A stretch of DNA of 64,000 nt from Phaeacidiphilus oryzae TH49 (GTDB lineage: Bacteria; Actinomycetota; Actinomycetes; Streptomycetales; Streptomycetaceae), in NCBI RefSeq assembly GCF_000744815.1, contig NZ_JQMQ01000004.1, positions 186,001 through 250,000 on the forward strand. Reading direction: 5' to 3'. Positions 14,894 through 23,950 of the stretch are shown here, piece by piece. How positions within the stretch are numbered: position 1 is the stretch's first letter; the number at the start of each line of letters is the position of its first letter. The position numbers were made by a program, and so were the translations under genes. The notes beneath the pieces were generated by a model. That model worked only from the letters and a program-made list of their open reading frames with translations. It was not told the origin of the DNA and made no database searches.

Positions 14894-16258
14894 CTAGCTC
14901 TTCGGGGTGGCGACCAGATGCCCGGTGTACTGCTTGACCTGGTCCGCCGACAGATACCGGTCGGTGTACTCGAAGTCCCGCAGGCTGGCGGGCCGGCGGT
15001 ACTGGAAGCCGATCCGCACGAAGTCGTCGCCCGCGGTGGCGTTCAGCATCCAGTTCGCGGCGGTGCGGAAGCGCGCGGTCAGCGTCCGCATCGCCATCAG
15101 GTGGTAGCCGCGGGCGACCAGCTGGGCCGGGAAGCCGGTCAGCTCCACGCCCATCGGCTTGGACACCGCGTCCGCGCCGCCCAGGTCCACCACCAGGCCC
15201 AGGTCCTTGTGCCGGTACGGGGTCAGCGGCTGGCCGCGCAGCGCCGCGACCACGTTGCGGGCCACCGCCTTGCCCTGGCGCATCGAGTGCTGGGCGGTGG
15301 GCGGGCAGATCGCGCCGTCGCCCTTGGCCAGGTCGGGGACCGCGGCGGCGTCGCCGAGCCCGAAGACGCCGTCCATCCGGGGCACGGACATGTCGGCGTC
15401 GACGACCAGCCGGCCCTTGACCGTCTCCGCGTCCATGGTGCCGATCAGCGGGCTGGCGGCGACGCCGGCGGTCCAGATCAGCGTCCGGCAGGGGAGGACC
15501 CGGCCGTCGGTGAACTTCACGCTGTCCTCGCCGACCTCGGCCACCGACACCCCGAGCGAGATCTCGATGCCGCGCTTCTGCAGCAGCTCCATGGCGTCCT
15601 TGCCGAGCTTGTCGCCCAGCTCCGGCATCAGCTTCGGCGCGATGTCGATCAGGTGCCAGTGGATGTCGTCGGGGTTGAGGTTCGGGTAGCGCTTGCAGGC
15701 GGCCTTGGTGACCAGCTGCAGCGAGGCCGCCGTCTCGGTGCCCGCGTAGCCGCCGCCGACCACCACGAAGCGCAGCCGCGCCTCGCGCTCCACCGGGTCC
15801 TGGCTCTCCGAGGCCAGGTCGAGCTGGGCGATCACATGGTCCCGGATGTACGCGGCCTCGGCGAGGGTCTTGACGCCTCGCGCGTAGTCCGGCAGGCCGG
15901 GGATGTCGAAGGTCCGGGTCACGCTGCCGGGGGCGAGCACCAGGTAGTCGTAGCGTTCCACGCTCAACTCATCGGTGATCTTGCGGACCACCACGGCCTT
16001 GGCCTTGGTGTCCACGCCCACGGCTCCGCCGGGGATGATCAGCGCCCGGCCGAGGGCCCGACGCAGCGAGATGGCCACCGACTGCGGGGTCACCACGCCG
16101 GCCGCCACCTGTGGCAGCAGCGGGAGGTAGAGCTGGTAGCTGAACGGGGTGATCAGAACGATCTCTGCCTCGGCTGGGGTGAGCTGCTGCTCCAGCCGGC
16201 GCACGCATTCGACGCCGGCGAAGCCGCCGCCGACGACGAGGATCCGGGGTCGTCCCAT
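14894..16258 (-). CDS. ndh: Type II NADH dehydrogenase
   Basis: A 454-residue FAD-dependent oxidoreductase. The N-terminal FAD-binding fold is ILVVGGGFAG, the second NAD(P)H-binding fold is LRFVVVGGGYAGTETAA at about 165-181, and the conserved FGLGDAAA and AQHSMRQGKAVARNV segments follow. The C-terminal part has a membrane-associating amphipathic region. It would oxidise NADH and reduce menaquinone without proton pumping. Conserved SGxGG-type motifs are replaced by the form usual in actinomycete NDH-2. ATG 16258 starts directly at the Rossmann strand and has GAGGG upstream. Monocistronic; divergent from the HipA-like gene across 339 bp. Confidence 0.9.
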   Translation of the reverse strand: MGRPRILVVGGGFAGVECVRRLEQQLTPAEAEIVLITPFSYQLYLPLLPQVAAGVVTPQSVAISLRRALGRALIIPGGAVGVDTKAKAVVVRKITDELSVERYDYLVLAPGSVTRTFDIPGLPDYARGVKTLAEAAYIRDHVIAQLDLASESQDPVEREARLRFVVVGGGYAGTETAASLQLVTKAACKRYPNLNPDDIHWHLIDIAPKLMPELGDKLGKDAMELLQKRGIEISLGVSVAEVGEDSVKFTDGRVLPCRTLIWTAGVAASPLIGTMDAETVKGRLVVDADMSVPRMDGVFGLGDAAAVPDLAKGDGAICPPTAQHSMRQGKAVARNVVAALRGQPLTPYRHKDLGLVVDLGGADAVSKPMGVELTGFPAQLVARGYHLMAMRTLTARFRTAANWMLNATAGDDFVRIGFQYRRPASLRDFEYTDRYLSADQVKQYTGHLVATPKS

Positions 16259-16597
16259 GAATGGCCATCCCTCAGAGCTTGCTGTTCGGTTCTGGCAGTT
16301 CGCTGTCGAGCGGTCGGCTGTCGGGCGCTCTGCTGTCGGCCGGCAACCGGGCGCGTGAGGGCGCCCGGCGACCTTGTCCGCCACCCTGGCATGGGCCCGG
16401 GAGGCCCGCCACCGCTGAGATCCGTCCGCCTACCCGCTCCTACGCGGCTGAAGCCCTGCGGTCGGGAAGTGCCGGGTGAGGCGGAGGGGAACCGGGTGGG
16501 GCGGACGAGAGCGGCGGAGGACGGCCGGGCGGGCGGCGGAGGACGGCCGGACGGGCGGCGGAGCGGTGCGGATCATGGCGCCGGTAGGCTGTGCCGC
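16259..16597. other. Divergent intergenic region ndh / hipA-like
   Basis: No gene is supported in these 339 bp. The part next to ndh contains a degenerate repeated word, gctgtcgg-like, at about 16300-16340. The part next to the kinase gene contains a run of cgggcggcgga-type units at about 16515-16565. No clear promoter was assigned. Confidence 0.45.
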
Positions 16598-17356
16598 ATG
16601 CTGCGAGAGGTGACGGCCGTCCGGTATGTGACGCCGTTTCGGGAAGGCGGGTCGCTGCCCGGCCTGATGGAGGCCTGCGACCTCGGGACGTACGTCGCCA
16701 AGTTCACCGGTGCCGGGCAGGGACGGAAGGCGCTGGTCGCGGAGATCGTCTCCGGCGAGCTGGGCCGGCGTCTCGGCCTGCGGGTGCCGGAGCTGGTGCT
16801 GCTCGACGTGGACCCGGTGCTGGGTCTGGCCGAGCCGGACCAGGAGGTGCAGGAGCTGGTCAAGGCGTCCGGCGGGGTCAACCTCGGCATGGACTTCCTG
16901 CCGCGCTCGCTCGGCTTCGACCCGCTGGCCTTCGAGGTGGACGCGGAGCTGGCCGGGCGGGTCCTCTGGTTCGACGCGCTGATCGGCAACGTGGACCGGT
17001 CCTGGCGGAACCCCAACATGCTGATGTGGCACGGCGACCTGTGGCTGATCGACCACGGCGCCTCGCTGATCTGGCACCACAACTGGCCGCGGGCGGCCGC
17101 GTCGGCGCGCAAGGGGTACGACGCGTCGGACCACGCGCTGCTCTCCTTCCGGCCGGACCTGGCGGCGGCGGACGCGGTGCTGGCCCCGCTGGTCACCGAG
17201 GAGCTGCTGAACGAGGTGCTGGCGCTGGTGCCGGACGCCTGGCTGGCGGACGAGCCGGGCTTCGAGAGCCCCGAGGACGTGCGCGCCGCGTACGTCGGAC
17301 AACTGGCCGAGCGGATGCGCGGTCCGCGGGACTGGCTGCCGGAGGTGCCGCGATGA
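16598..17356 (+). CDS. HipA-like kinase
   Basis: A 252-residue protein of the short HipA-like kinase type. It has TYVAKFTGAGQGRKALVAEI (ATP-binding strand and Lys), then ALIGNVDRSWRNPNML, which corresponds to the HipA catalytic loop GNxDRHxxN with Ser-Trp in place of His, and LWLIDHGASLIWHHNW, which corresponds to the metal-binding Asp motif. The long N-terminal HipA domain and a HipB antitoxin partner are absent. Its ATG leads into an operon in which the next gene overlaps by 4 bp (ATGA). The HipA/DUF3037 pair is common in actinomycetes; substrate and toxicity are unknown. Confidence 0.82.
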   Translation: MLREVTAVRYVTPFREGGSLPGLMEACDLGTYVAKFTGAGQGRKALVAEIVSGELGRRLGLRVPELVLLDVDPVLGLAEPDQEVQELVKASGGVNLGMDFLPRSLGFDPLAFEVDAELAGRVLWFDALIGNVDRSWRNPNMLMWHGDLWLIDHGASLIWHHNWPRAAASARKGYDASDHALLSFRPDLAAADAVLAPLVTEELLNEVLALVPDAWLADEPGFESPEDVRAAYVGQLAERMRGPRDWLPEVPR

Positions 17357-17763
17357 GCGCGACGAGCGGCTGCGAGGAGAACGTGGAGCGGCGGGTCTTC
17401 GAGTACGCGGTGCTGCGGGCGGTGCCGCGGGCCGAGCGCGAGGAGCAGATCAACGTGGGCGTGCTGGTGTACTGCCACACCGCGTCCTGGGTGCGGGCGC
17501 TGACCCATCTGGACGCGGACCGGCTGCGGGCGCTGGACCCGCAGGCCGACGCGGACGGGGTGCGGCGGGCGCTGCGGGCGATCGAGGGGATCTGCGCGGG
17601 GGGCGCGGCGGCGGGGCAGGCGGCGAAGGAGTCCGCCGGGCAGCGGTTCCGCTGGTTGACCGCGCCACGGAGCACGGTGGTGCGGGCCGGGCCCGTGCAT
17701 TCCGGCCTGACGTCCGATCACGAGGCCGAGGCAGAGCGCTTGTTCGCACTGCTGGTGCGCTGA
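17353..17763 (+). CDS. DUF3037 protein, partner of HipA-like kinase
   Basis: A 136-residue protein with the DUF3037 pattern FEYAVLRAVPRAEREEQINV followed by GVLVYC, then a Leu/Asp helix HLDADRLRALDPQADADGV and FRWLTAPRSTVV near the end. No catalytic motif is known for the family. Its ATG overlaps the kinase stop as ATGA, so the two products are made together and probably act as a pair, either as a substrate, inhibitor or scaffold. That relation is inferred from gene order. Confidence 0.85.
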   Translation: MSATSGCEENVERRVFEYAVLRAVPRAEREEQINVGVLVYCHTASWVRALTHLDADRLRALDPQADADGVRRALRAIEGICAGGAAAGQAAKESAGQRFRWLTAPRSTVVRAGPVHSGLTSDHEAEAERLFALLVR

Positions 17764-17848
17764 GACAGCGACGCTTCTCGCCGCCACCCGCCCACCCACC
17801 CTTCCCGTCCTGCGGACGACGGCGACTGCGGGACCGTAGCGGGCTGGG

Positions 17849-17963
17849 CGCGCAGTTCCCCGCGCCCCTCAGGTGGCCCTTCGGGCCTGGGGAGGGTGGG
17901 GCCGGCCTGCCGTGGGCCGCTGCGGCGTCGGTGGGTGGCTGGCCGCGCAGTTCCCCGCGCCCC
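17849..17963. repeat. Two copies of the Streptomyces intergenic word cgcgcagttccccgcgcccc
   Basis: Exact 20-bp copies at 17849-17868 and 17944-17963, 95 bp apart. They frame a GC-rich spacer. The word is familiar from Streptomyces intergenic DNA; its function is unknown. Confidence 0.75.
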
Positions 17964-18026
17964 CAGATCACCCTTGGTCCGGGGCGAAAAAACCGTGTGC
18001 GGGGGGACGGACAGCTCCTCTACGGT

Positions 18027-18049
18027 GTACAGGTAGCGATTACTTGTAC
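18027..18049. promoter_or_regulatory. Candidate TetR operator upstream of MFS exporter
   Basis: A 23-bp inverted repeat, gtacaggta-gcgat-tacttgtac, with 8 of 9 complementary arm positions. It lies 18 bp before the MFS start and within the likely promoter. The tetR gene follows the exporter, so repression by that protein is likely. Confidence 0.65.
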
Positions 18050-18067
18050 GGCGTAGAGGAGTCATGG

Positions 18068-19579
18068 ATGAGTAGCCGGGCCGGGTCGCGATGGTGGGTG
18101 CTGGGCGTGCTCTGCCTGGCGCAGCTCACCGTCGTGTTGGACAACACGGTGCTGAACGTCGCGATCCCGACCCTCACCGAGCGGCTGGGGGCGACCACCG
18201 CCGACGTGCAGTGGATCGTCGGGGCGTACTCGCTCGCGCAGGCGGGGCTGCTGGTCACAGCCGGTGGGCTGGCAGACAGGTATGGACGGCGGAAGGTGCT
18301 GCTGATCGGTCTCGCGCTGTTCGGCATCGGCTCGGCCGGCGCCGCGCTGGCCGGCGGCCCGGCCGAGCTGATCGCCGCGCGTGCCGGGATGGGCGTCGGC
18401 GGCAGCATGATCCTCGCCACCGCCATGGCGGTGCTGGTGCGCACCTTCACCGGGCCCGACCAGGCCAAGGCGATCGGCGCGCTGAGCGGCGTGATGATGC
18501 TCGGCTTCGCCCTCGGGCCGCTGATCGGCGGCGCGCTGCTGGACTCCTTCTGGTGGGGGTCGGTCTTCGTGGTCAACATCCCCGTCTCGCTGCTCGCGCT
18601 GGTGGCGGTGGCCTGGCTGGTGCCGGAGTCCAGTGACCCCCGTGGCGACCGGCCGGACCTCCTCGGCGCGGTGCTCTGCACCGTCGGCATGGTCGGGGTG
18701 GTCTACGGGATCACCTCGGGGCCCGGATACGGCTGGGGGAGCGGGCGGACGCTGCTGCCCGGGATCGTCGGTCTCCTCGTGCTGACCGCGTTCGTGCTGT
18801 GGGAGCGGCGGATCGAGCACCCGCTGCTGGACATGGGCTTCTTCCGCAACCCAGCCTTCCGCGGGTCGGTCTCCGGCGGGGTGCTGGTCGCCTTCGGAAT
18901 GGGCGGTTCGTTGTTCCTTCTCACGCAGTACCTGCAGTTCGTGCTGCGGTACGACCCGCTGGAGGCGGGGATCAGGACCCTGCCGATGGCGCTCACCGTG
19001 GTGGCGATCAACCTCACCGGGCTCGGCGCCAAGGCCGGCCAGAGGACCGGCACGCCGGCCGCCATCGCGATCGGGATGGCGGCGATGGCCGCGGGACTGG
19101 CGGCGATCGCCCTCTCCGGGCACGCCCATTCGTACCCCGGCACGGCCGGCGGGCTGGTGCTGATGGGCGTCGGCGTGGGGCTGGCGCAGCCGGCCATGGC
19201 CGGGGCGCTGATGGGCTCGATCCCGCCGGAGAAGGCGGGCGTCGGATCGGGGCTCTTCGGGACGCTGAGCGAGCTAGGCAACTCGCTGGGGGTGGCGGTG
19301 CTGGGCGCGGTGCTGACCGCGCGCTTCGCGGTCGTCCTGCACGGGCCGCTGGCGGGGCACTCCGGCTCGCTGGCGGAGGCGCTCGGCGTGGCGCACGGCG
19401 ACCCGGCGCTGACCGGCCAGGCCCGGCGGGCCTTCGCCGACGGACTGACGATCAGCCAGCTGATCGGCGCGGCGGCGGTGCTGCTCGGCGGCCTGGTCGC
19501 GGCCCGGCTGCTGAGCCGGGCGCTGCCGCCGGCCCCGGCAGGAGGCGCGCCCGCAGAGCGGGAGGCCGTGGCCGGCTGA
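18068..19579 (+). CDS. MFS drug exporter, DHA2 (14-helix) family
   Basis: A 503-residue polytopic membrane protein of the DHA2 type. It has the helix-1 motif LDNTVLNVAIPTL, motif A GGLADRYGRRKVLL, motif B near RAGMGVGGSMILATAMAV, and GFALGPLIGGAL (motif C) in helix 5. It would export drugs or metabolites using the proton gradient. ATG 18068 has GAGGAG 6 nt upstream; an ATG at 18064 is out of frame and stops at once. The gene is followed by a 17-bp repeat array and then tetR. Substrate cannot be predicted. Confidence 0.9.
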   Translation: MSSRAGSRWWVLGVLCLAQLTVVLDNTVLNVAIPTLTERLGATTADVQWIVGAYSLAQAGLLVTAGGLADRYGRRKVLLIGLALFGIGSAGAALAGGPAELIAARAGMGVGGSMILATAMAVLVRTFTGPDQAKAIGALSGVMMLGFALGPLIGGALLDSFWWGSVFVVNIPVSLLALVAVAWLVPESSDPRGDRPDLLGAVLCTVGMVGVVYGITSGPGYGWGSGRTLLPGIVGLLVLTAFVLWERRIEHPLLDMGFFRNPAFRGSVSGGVLVAFGMGGSLFLLTQYLQFVLRYDPLEAGIRTLPMALTVVAINLTGLGAKAGQRTGTPAAIAIGMAAMAAGLAAIALSGHAHSYPGTAGGLVLMGVGVGLAQPAMAGALMGSIPPEKAGVGSGLFGTLSELGNSLGVAVLGAVLTARFAVVLHGPLAGHSGSLAEALGVAHGDPALTGQARRAFADGLTISQLIGAAAVLLGGLVAARLLSRALPPAPAGGAPAEREAVAG

Positions 19580-19583
19580 GAAC

Positions 19584-19702
19584 GCGCGCCCCCGCCCCTT
19601 CCGCGCGCTCGCCCTTTCCGCGCGCCCGCCTCGTCCGCGCGCCCGCCCTTTCCGCCCACTCGCCCCGTCCGCGCGCCCGCCCCTTCCGCCCGCCGTCGCC
19701 GG
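19584..19702. repeat. 17-bp tandem repeat array between MFS gene and tetR
   Basis: Units starting at 19584, 19601, 19618, 19635, 19652, 19669 and 19686 share the form ccgcgcgcccgcccytt with a few substitutions. The array begins four bases after the MFS stop. It has no start codon or ribosome site of its own. Confidence 0.8.
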
Positions 19703-19775
19703 TGGGGCGGGCCGCAGCTCCCGCCCGATACGGCACTAGCATCTGACGGGGGCGAGCATCGCTGGGAGGCGTGGC

Positions 19776-20537
19776 GTGGCGGAGTCGGCTCGGCGGCTGA
19801 GCGTGTGGCTGGCGGAGGAGGGCGAGCGCCCTCGCCGGCGCGGCAGGGCGCCCGGCGGGCTGACCAGGGAGCGGATCGTCCGCACCGCGATGAAGCTGCT
19901 AGACCGCGAGGGACTGGACGCCTTCTCGATGCGCAAGCTCGCCGCCGAGCTGGGCGTCACCCCGATGTCCGTCTACTGGTACGTGGACAACCGGGGCGAG
20001 CTGCTGGAGCTGGCGCTGGACGAGGTGCACGGCGAGCTCCGGCTGCCGGACCCCGCGGTGGGCAGCTGGCAGGAGCAACTCCGCGCTCTGGCACGGGAGA
20101 TGAGGCGGGTGCTGAGTCTCCACCCATGGGCCGTCCTCCTCCGCGGGGCCTACCTCGGCCTGGGTCCCCACACCCGGACGATGTCCCAGCGGGCGATCGA
20201 GGTGATGCTGCTCAGCCGGCTGGCGCCGGACCGGATCCCCTCGGCGCTCTCGCTGGTGGTGCACTTCGTCCACGGCACGGTGGGGGTGGACGCGCGCTGG
20301 CGGCAGCGGGCCGCCGAGTCCGGCATAGACCAGCAGGAGTTCTACGCGCTGGCGATCCGCACCGCCGAACGGGTGGACCCCGGACTGATCGCGGTGGCCC
20401 GGGAGTTGGAGCCGGACCTGGACGCGGTCGGCATCGAGGCCGCCGGTGACCGGGACTTCGAGCACGCCCTGGACTGCGCGGTACTCGGAATCGAGGCGAT
20501 GATCGCCGCCGGCCCGCCGGAGGCGCAACGCGCGTAG
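19776..20537 (+). CDS. TetR-family regulator of the MFS exporter
   Basis: A 253-residue TetR protein. A basic N-terminal extension of about 30 residues precedes the HTH (RERIVRTAMKLLDREGLDAF, SMRKLAAELGVTPMSVYWYV). The C-terminal domain resembles the TetR_C tetracycline-repressor type, with helices around HPWAVLLRGAYLG and SLVVHFVHGTVG. It starts at GTG 19776 with GGGAGG upstream. It follows the exporter gene and probably represses it at the 18027 palindrome. The effector is unknown. Confidence 0.87.
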   Translation: MAESARRLSVWLAEEGERPRRRGRAPGGLTRERIVRTAMKLLDREGLDAFSMRKLAAELGVTPMSVYWYVDNRGELLELALDEVHGELRLPDPAVGSWQEQLRALAREMRRVLSLHPWAVLLRGAYLGLGPHTRTMSQRAIEVMLLSRLAPDRIPSALSLVVHFVHGTVGVDARWRQRAAESGIDQQEFYALAIRTAERVDPGLIAVARELEPDLDAVGIEAAGDRDFEHALDCAVLGIEAMIAAGPPEAQRA

Positions 20538-20588
20538 CGTCTGAGCTGCGGAAATGTCGGGGCCGACGGGCTGTTAGGCTTGCCGAAC

Positions 20589-22019
20589 GTGAGCGCTAAG
20601 CCCGTCATCCCCGATGTCCTGGCCGCCCGGTACGCCTCCGGAGCCCTGGCCCACCTCTGGTCCCCCGAGCACAAGGTGGTGCTGGAGCGCCGCCTCTGGC
20701 TGGCCGTGCTCAAGGCCCAGGCCGACCTCGGCATCGACGTGCCGGAAGGCGCGGTCGAGGCCTACGAGGGTGTGCTGGACCAGGTCGACCTGGCCTCCAT
20801 CGCCGCCCGCGAGCGGGTCACCCGGCACGACGTGAAGGCCCGGATCGAGGAGTTCAGCGAACTCGCCGGGCACGAGCAGATCCACAAGGGGATGACCTCC
20901 CGCGATCTCACCGAGAACGTCGAGCAGCTGCAGATCCGGCAGTCCCTGGAGCACGCCCGGGACCGCACGGTGGCGGTCCTGGTCCGGCTCGGCCGGCTGG
21001 CCGCGCAGTACTCGGACCAGGTGATGGCCGGCCGCTCGCACAACGTCGCCGCGCAGGCGACCACGCTGGGGAAGCGCTTCGCGACGGCCGCCGACGAGAT
21101 GCTGGTCGCCTATCACCGCCTGGAGGAGCTCCTCGCCCGCTATCCGCTGCGCGGGATCAAGGGCCCGGTCGGCACCGCCCAGGACATGCTGGACCTCCTC
21201 GGCGGGGACCAGGGGAAGCTGGCCGAGCTGGAGCGCCGGGTCTCCGCCCACCTCGGCTTCGAGGAGACGCTGACCAGCGTCGGCCAGGTCTATCCGCGCT
21301 CGCTGGACTTCGAGGTGCTGTCGGCGCTGGTGCAGCTGGCCGCGGGGCCCTCCTCGCTGGCCAAGACGATCCGGCTGATGGCCGGTCAGGAGCTGGTGAC
21401 CGAGGGCTTCAAGCCCGGCCAGGTCGGCTCCTCGGCGATGCCGCACAAGATGAACACCCGCTCGGCCGAGCGGATCAACGGCCTGACCGTGATCCTCCGC
21501 GGCTACCTGTCGATGACCGGCGAGCTGGCCGGCGACCAGTGGAACGAGGGCGACGTCTCCTGCTCGGTGGTCCGCCGGGTGGCCCTGCCGGACGCCTTCT
21601 TCGCCTTCGACGGACTGATCGAGACCCTGCTGACGGTGCTCGACGAGTTCGGTGCCTTCCCCGCGGTGATCGAGACCGAGCTCGACCGCTACCTGCCGTT
21701 CCTGGCCACCACCAAGGTGCTGATGGCCTCGGTGCGGGCGGGCGTCGGCCGGGAGACCGCCCACGAGGTCATCAAGGAGCACGCGGTGGCCTCCGCGCTG
21801 GCCATGCGCGAGGGCGCCAAGACCAACGAGCTGCTGGACCGGCTGGCCGCCGACGAGCGGATCCCCCTCGGCCGGGCCGAGCTGGACGCCCTGCTGGCCG
21901 ACCGGCTCTCCTTCACCGGCGCCGCCGGAGCGCAGGTCGCCGAGGTGGTGCGGCGGATCGAGGAGATCGCCGGGCAGCACCCGGAGGCCGCCAAGTACAC
22001 GCCGGGCGCCATCCTCTGA
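20589..22019 (+). CDS. purB: Adenylosuccinate lyase
   Basis: A 476-residue fumarase/aspartase-superfamily enzyme. The signature loop is GSSAMPHKMNTRSAERI at about 279-295. Catalytic His is expected in AGRSHNVAAQATT, and the MTSRDLTEN segment also matches PurB. It removes fumarate from SAICAR and adenylosuccinate in purine synthesis. GTG 20589 gives SAKPVIPDVLAARYAS, the usual PurB start; a TTG at 20580 is in frame. A TAGGCT -10 box at 20573 suggests the mRNA begins almost at the start codon, so it is probably leaderless. It stands alone between tetR and a methyltransferase gene. Confidence 0.95.
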   Translation: MSAKPVIPDVLAARYASGALAHLWSPEHKVVLERRLWLAVLKAQADLGIDVPEGAVEAYEGVLDQVDLASIAARERVTRHDVKARIEEFSELAGHEQIHKGMTSRDLTENVEQLQIRQSLEHARDRTVAVLVRLGRLAAQYSDQVMAGRSHNVAAQATTLGKRFATAADEMLVAYHRLEELLARYPLRGIKGPVGTAQDMLDLLGGDQGKLAELERRVSAHLGFEETLTSVGQVYPRSLDFEVLSALVQLAAGPSSLAKTIRLMAGQELVTEGFKPGQVGSSAMPHKMNTRSAERINGLTVILRGYLSMTGELAGDQWNEGDVSCSVVRRVALPDAFFAFDGLIETLLTVLDEFGAFPAVIETELDRYLPFLATTKVLMASVRAGVGRETAHEVIKEHAVASALAMREGAKTNELLDRLAADERIPLGRAELDALLADRLSFTGAAGAQVAEVVRRIEEIAGQHPEAAKYTPGAIL

Positions 22020-22076
22020 CGGCCGGAACAGCCGGGGGCGGAGCGAGGTCCTCCGCGGGCGTGGGATGATCGGCCC

Positions 22077-22907
22077 GTGGAGGACAGCGACGCGCGTGAC
22101 GAAGTGATGACGAGCCGGCTGCGCACCGACGTGGCGCACTCGGCCCGGATCTACGACTACCTGCTCGGCGGCAAGGACAACTTCCCCGCGGACCGTGCGG
22201 CCGCCGCCGACATCCACCGGGTGTGGCCCAGCCTGCCGGTGTCGATGCGGGCCAACCGGCGGTTCCTGGCCCGGGTGGTGCGCTGGCTGGCCGCCGAGCG
22301 CGGCGTGCGGCAGTTCCTGGACGTCGGCACCGGACTGCCCACCGAGCCCAACCTCCACCAGGTCGTCCAGCGCGTCCACCCGGACGCCCGGGTGCTGTAC
22401 GTGGACAACGACCCGATGGTGCTGGTGCACGCGCGGGCGCTGCTCACCGGGACCCGCGAGGGCGTCACCCGCTATCTGGACGCGGACCTCCGCGAGCCGC
22501 GGGCGATCCTGGAATCCGCGGCCCTCGCCGAGACCCTGGACCGCTCGCGGCCGGTCGCGGTCAGCCTCTTCGCCATCCTCCAGTTCGTCACCGACGAGTC
22601 GGTGGCGGCCGGGATCATCGGCACGCTGATGGACGCCATGCCGTCCGGGAGCTTCCTCGCGCTGTCCACGGTGACCGCGGACAGCAACCCGGAGGAGGTC
22701 GCGAACGGCCTCGCCGTCTACGCCGAGCGGGGCATCCCCGAGCTGGCCCGCGACCGGGCCGCGGTGGAACGCCTCTTCACCTGCGCCGGGCTCGAACTCG
22801 TCGAGCCCGGCGTGCAGTTGGTCCACCGCTGGCGTCCGGCCGACGGCTCGGACGAGCTGCCGGACGCCCAGGTGCAGATGTACGGCGGGGTGGCGGTCAA
22901 GCCCTGA
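22077..22907 (+). CDS. SAM-dependent methyltransferase, DUF574 family
   Basis: A 276-residue protein of the actinomycete DUF574 (Methyltransf_19) family. It starts with SARIYDYLLGGKDNFPADR, the family hallmark, and has a Rossmann motif FLDVGTGLPTEPN, an acidic strand VLYVDNDPMV, and SLFAILQFVTD. Streptomyces genomes usually carry many paralogues, often near regulatory genes; substrates are unknown. Start is GTG 22077 with little leader. It converges with the sugar isomerase gene. Confidence 0.88.
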   Translation: MEDSDARDEVMTSRLRTDVAHSARIYDYLLGGKDNFPADRAAAADIHRVWPSLPVSMRANRRFLARVVRWLAAERGVRQFLDVGTGLPTEPNLHQVVQRVHPDARVLYVDNDPMVLVHARALLTGTREGVTRYLDADLREPRAILESAALAETLDRSRPVAVSLFAILQFVTDESVAAGIIGTLMDAMPSGSFLALSTVTADSNPEEVANGLAVYAERGIPELARDRAAVERLFTCAGLELVEPGVQLVHRWRPADGSDELPDAQVQMYGGVAVKP

Positions 22908-22919
22908 GCCGCGTCCGCC

Positions 22920-23942
22920 TCACTCGGCCTTCTCCGGCGCGCCGCTGGAGAAGGCCGCGTCGAAGGCGGCCTCGGAGGGCTCGATCCGCACCAGTTCCCG
23001 GACCCGGGCCAGCGCGTCCGGCGCGCCGATCAGGCGGTCCATGCCGGCGTCCTCCCACTCGACCGAGATCGGGCCCTGGTAGCCGATCGAGTTGAGGACC
23101 CGGACGCAGCCCTCGAAGTCGATGTCGCCGTGGCCGAGCGAGACGAAGTCCCAGCCGCGCCGCGGATCGGCCCAGGGCAGGTGGGAACCCAGCCGGCCGT
23201 TGCGGCCGTTGAGGTTCTTCTTGGCGTCCTTGAAGTCGACGTGGGCGATCCGGTCCCGGAAGTCCCAGGCGAAGCCGAGGTAGTCGAGGTCCTGCCAGAC
23301 GAAGTGGCTGGGGTCGAAGTTGAGGGCGAAGGCCGGGCGGTGGTCCACCGCCTCCAGCGCGCGGACCGTGGTCCAGTAGTCGTAGGCGATCTCGGACGGG
23401 TGGACCTCGTGGGCGAAGCGGACGCCCTCGGCGTCGAAGACGTCCAGGATCGGGTTCCAGCGCTCGGCGAAGTCCGCGTAGCCGGCCTCGATCATGGCCG
23501 CAGGGGCCGGCGGGAACATCGCCACGGTGTGCCAGATCGAGGAGCCGGTGAAGCCGGTGACCACGGTGGCCTCCAGGGCGGCGGCCACCCGGGCGGTGTC
23601 CTTGAGCTCCTCGGCGGCCCGTCGGCGGACGCCCTCGGCCTCCCCGTCGCCCCAGATCCTGGGGGAGAGGATGGCCCGGTGCCGCTGGTCGATCGGGTGG
23701 TCGCAGACCGCCTGGCCGGTCAGGTGGTTGGAGATGGCGAAGACCTGGAGGCCGTGCTCGGCCAGCAGGCGGCGCTTGGCCGGCAGGTAGTCGGGCTCGG
23801 AGAGCGCCCGGGCGACGTCCAGATGGTCGCCGGAGCAGGCGATCTCCAGGCCGTCGTAGCCCCACTCGGCGGCCAGCCGGACCACCTCGGCGAACGGCAG
23901 GTCGGCCCACTGGCCGGTGAACAGGGTGACGGGGCGGGGCAT
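22920..23942 (-). CDS. Sugar phosphate isomerase/epimerase (xylose isomerase-like TIM barrel)
   Basis: A 340-residue AP-endonuclease-2/xylose-isomerase-like barrel. It begins [20 protein letters not shown] and has [24 protein letters not shown]-type strand, [16 protein letters not shown] with metal-binding Glu-His, [13 protein letters not shown] with Asp-His, [10 protein letters not shown], and ISVEWEDAG with a terminal Glu. These are the divalent-metal ligands of the family. It lies 8 nt after the oxidoreductase gene in the same operon. Such pairs act on oxidised sugars or inositols; the exact substrate is unknown. Confidence 0.87.
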   Translation of the reverse strand: MPRPVTLFTGQWADLPFAEVVRLAAEWGYDGLEIACSGDHLDVARALSEPDYLPAKRRLLAEHGLQVFAISNHLTGQAVCDHPIDQRHRAILSPRIWGDGEAEGVRRRAAEELKDTARVAAALEATVVTGFTGSSIWHTVAMFPPAPAAMIEAGYADFAERWNPILDVFDAEGVRFAHEVHPSEIAYDYWTTVRALEAVDHRPAFALNFDPSHFVWQDLDYLGFAWDFRDRIAHVDFKDAKKNLNGRNGRLGSHLPWADPRRGWDFVSLGHGDIDFEGCVRVLNSIGYQGPISVEWEDAGMDRLIGAPDALARVRELVRIEPSEAAFDAAFSSGAPEKAE

Positions 23943-23950
23943 CGTCGGCT

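Larger units (their letters stand above)
17764..18067. other. Intergenic region with Streptomyces repeat motif and MFS promoter
   Basis: No gene is supported in these 304 bp. Two copies of cgcgcagttccccgcgcccc occur at 17849-17868 and 17944-17963; this word is widespread between genes in Streptomyces. The right part carries the candidate TetR operator and the ribosome site of the MFS gene. Confidence 0.6.

Noticed and set aside
14759-17356. 865-residue plus-strand open frame fused to the HipA-like kinase
   Set aside because: Most of it is the shadow of ndh on the other strand; the kinase starts at ATG 16598.
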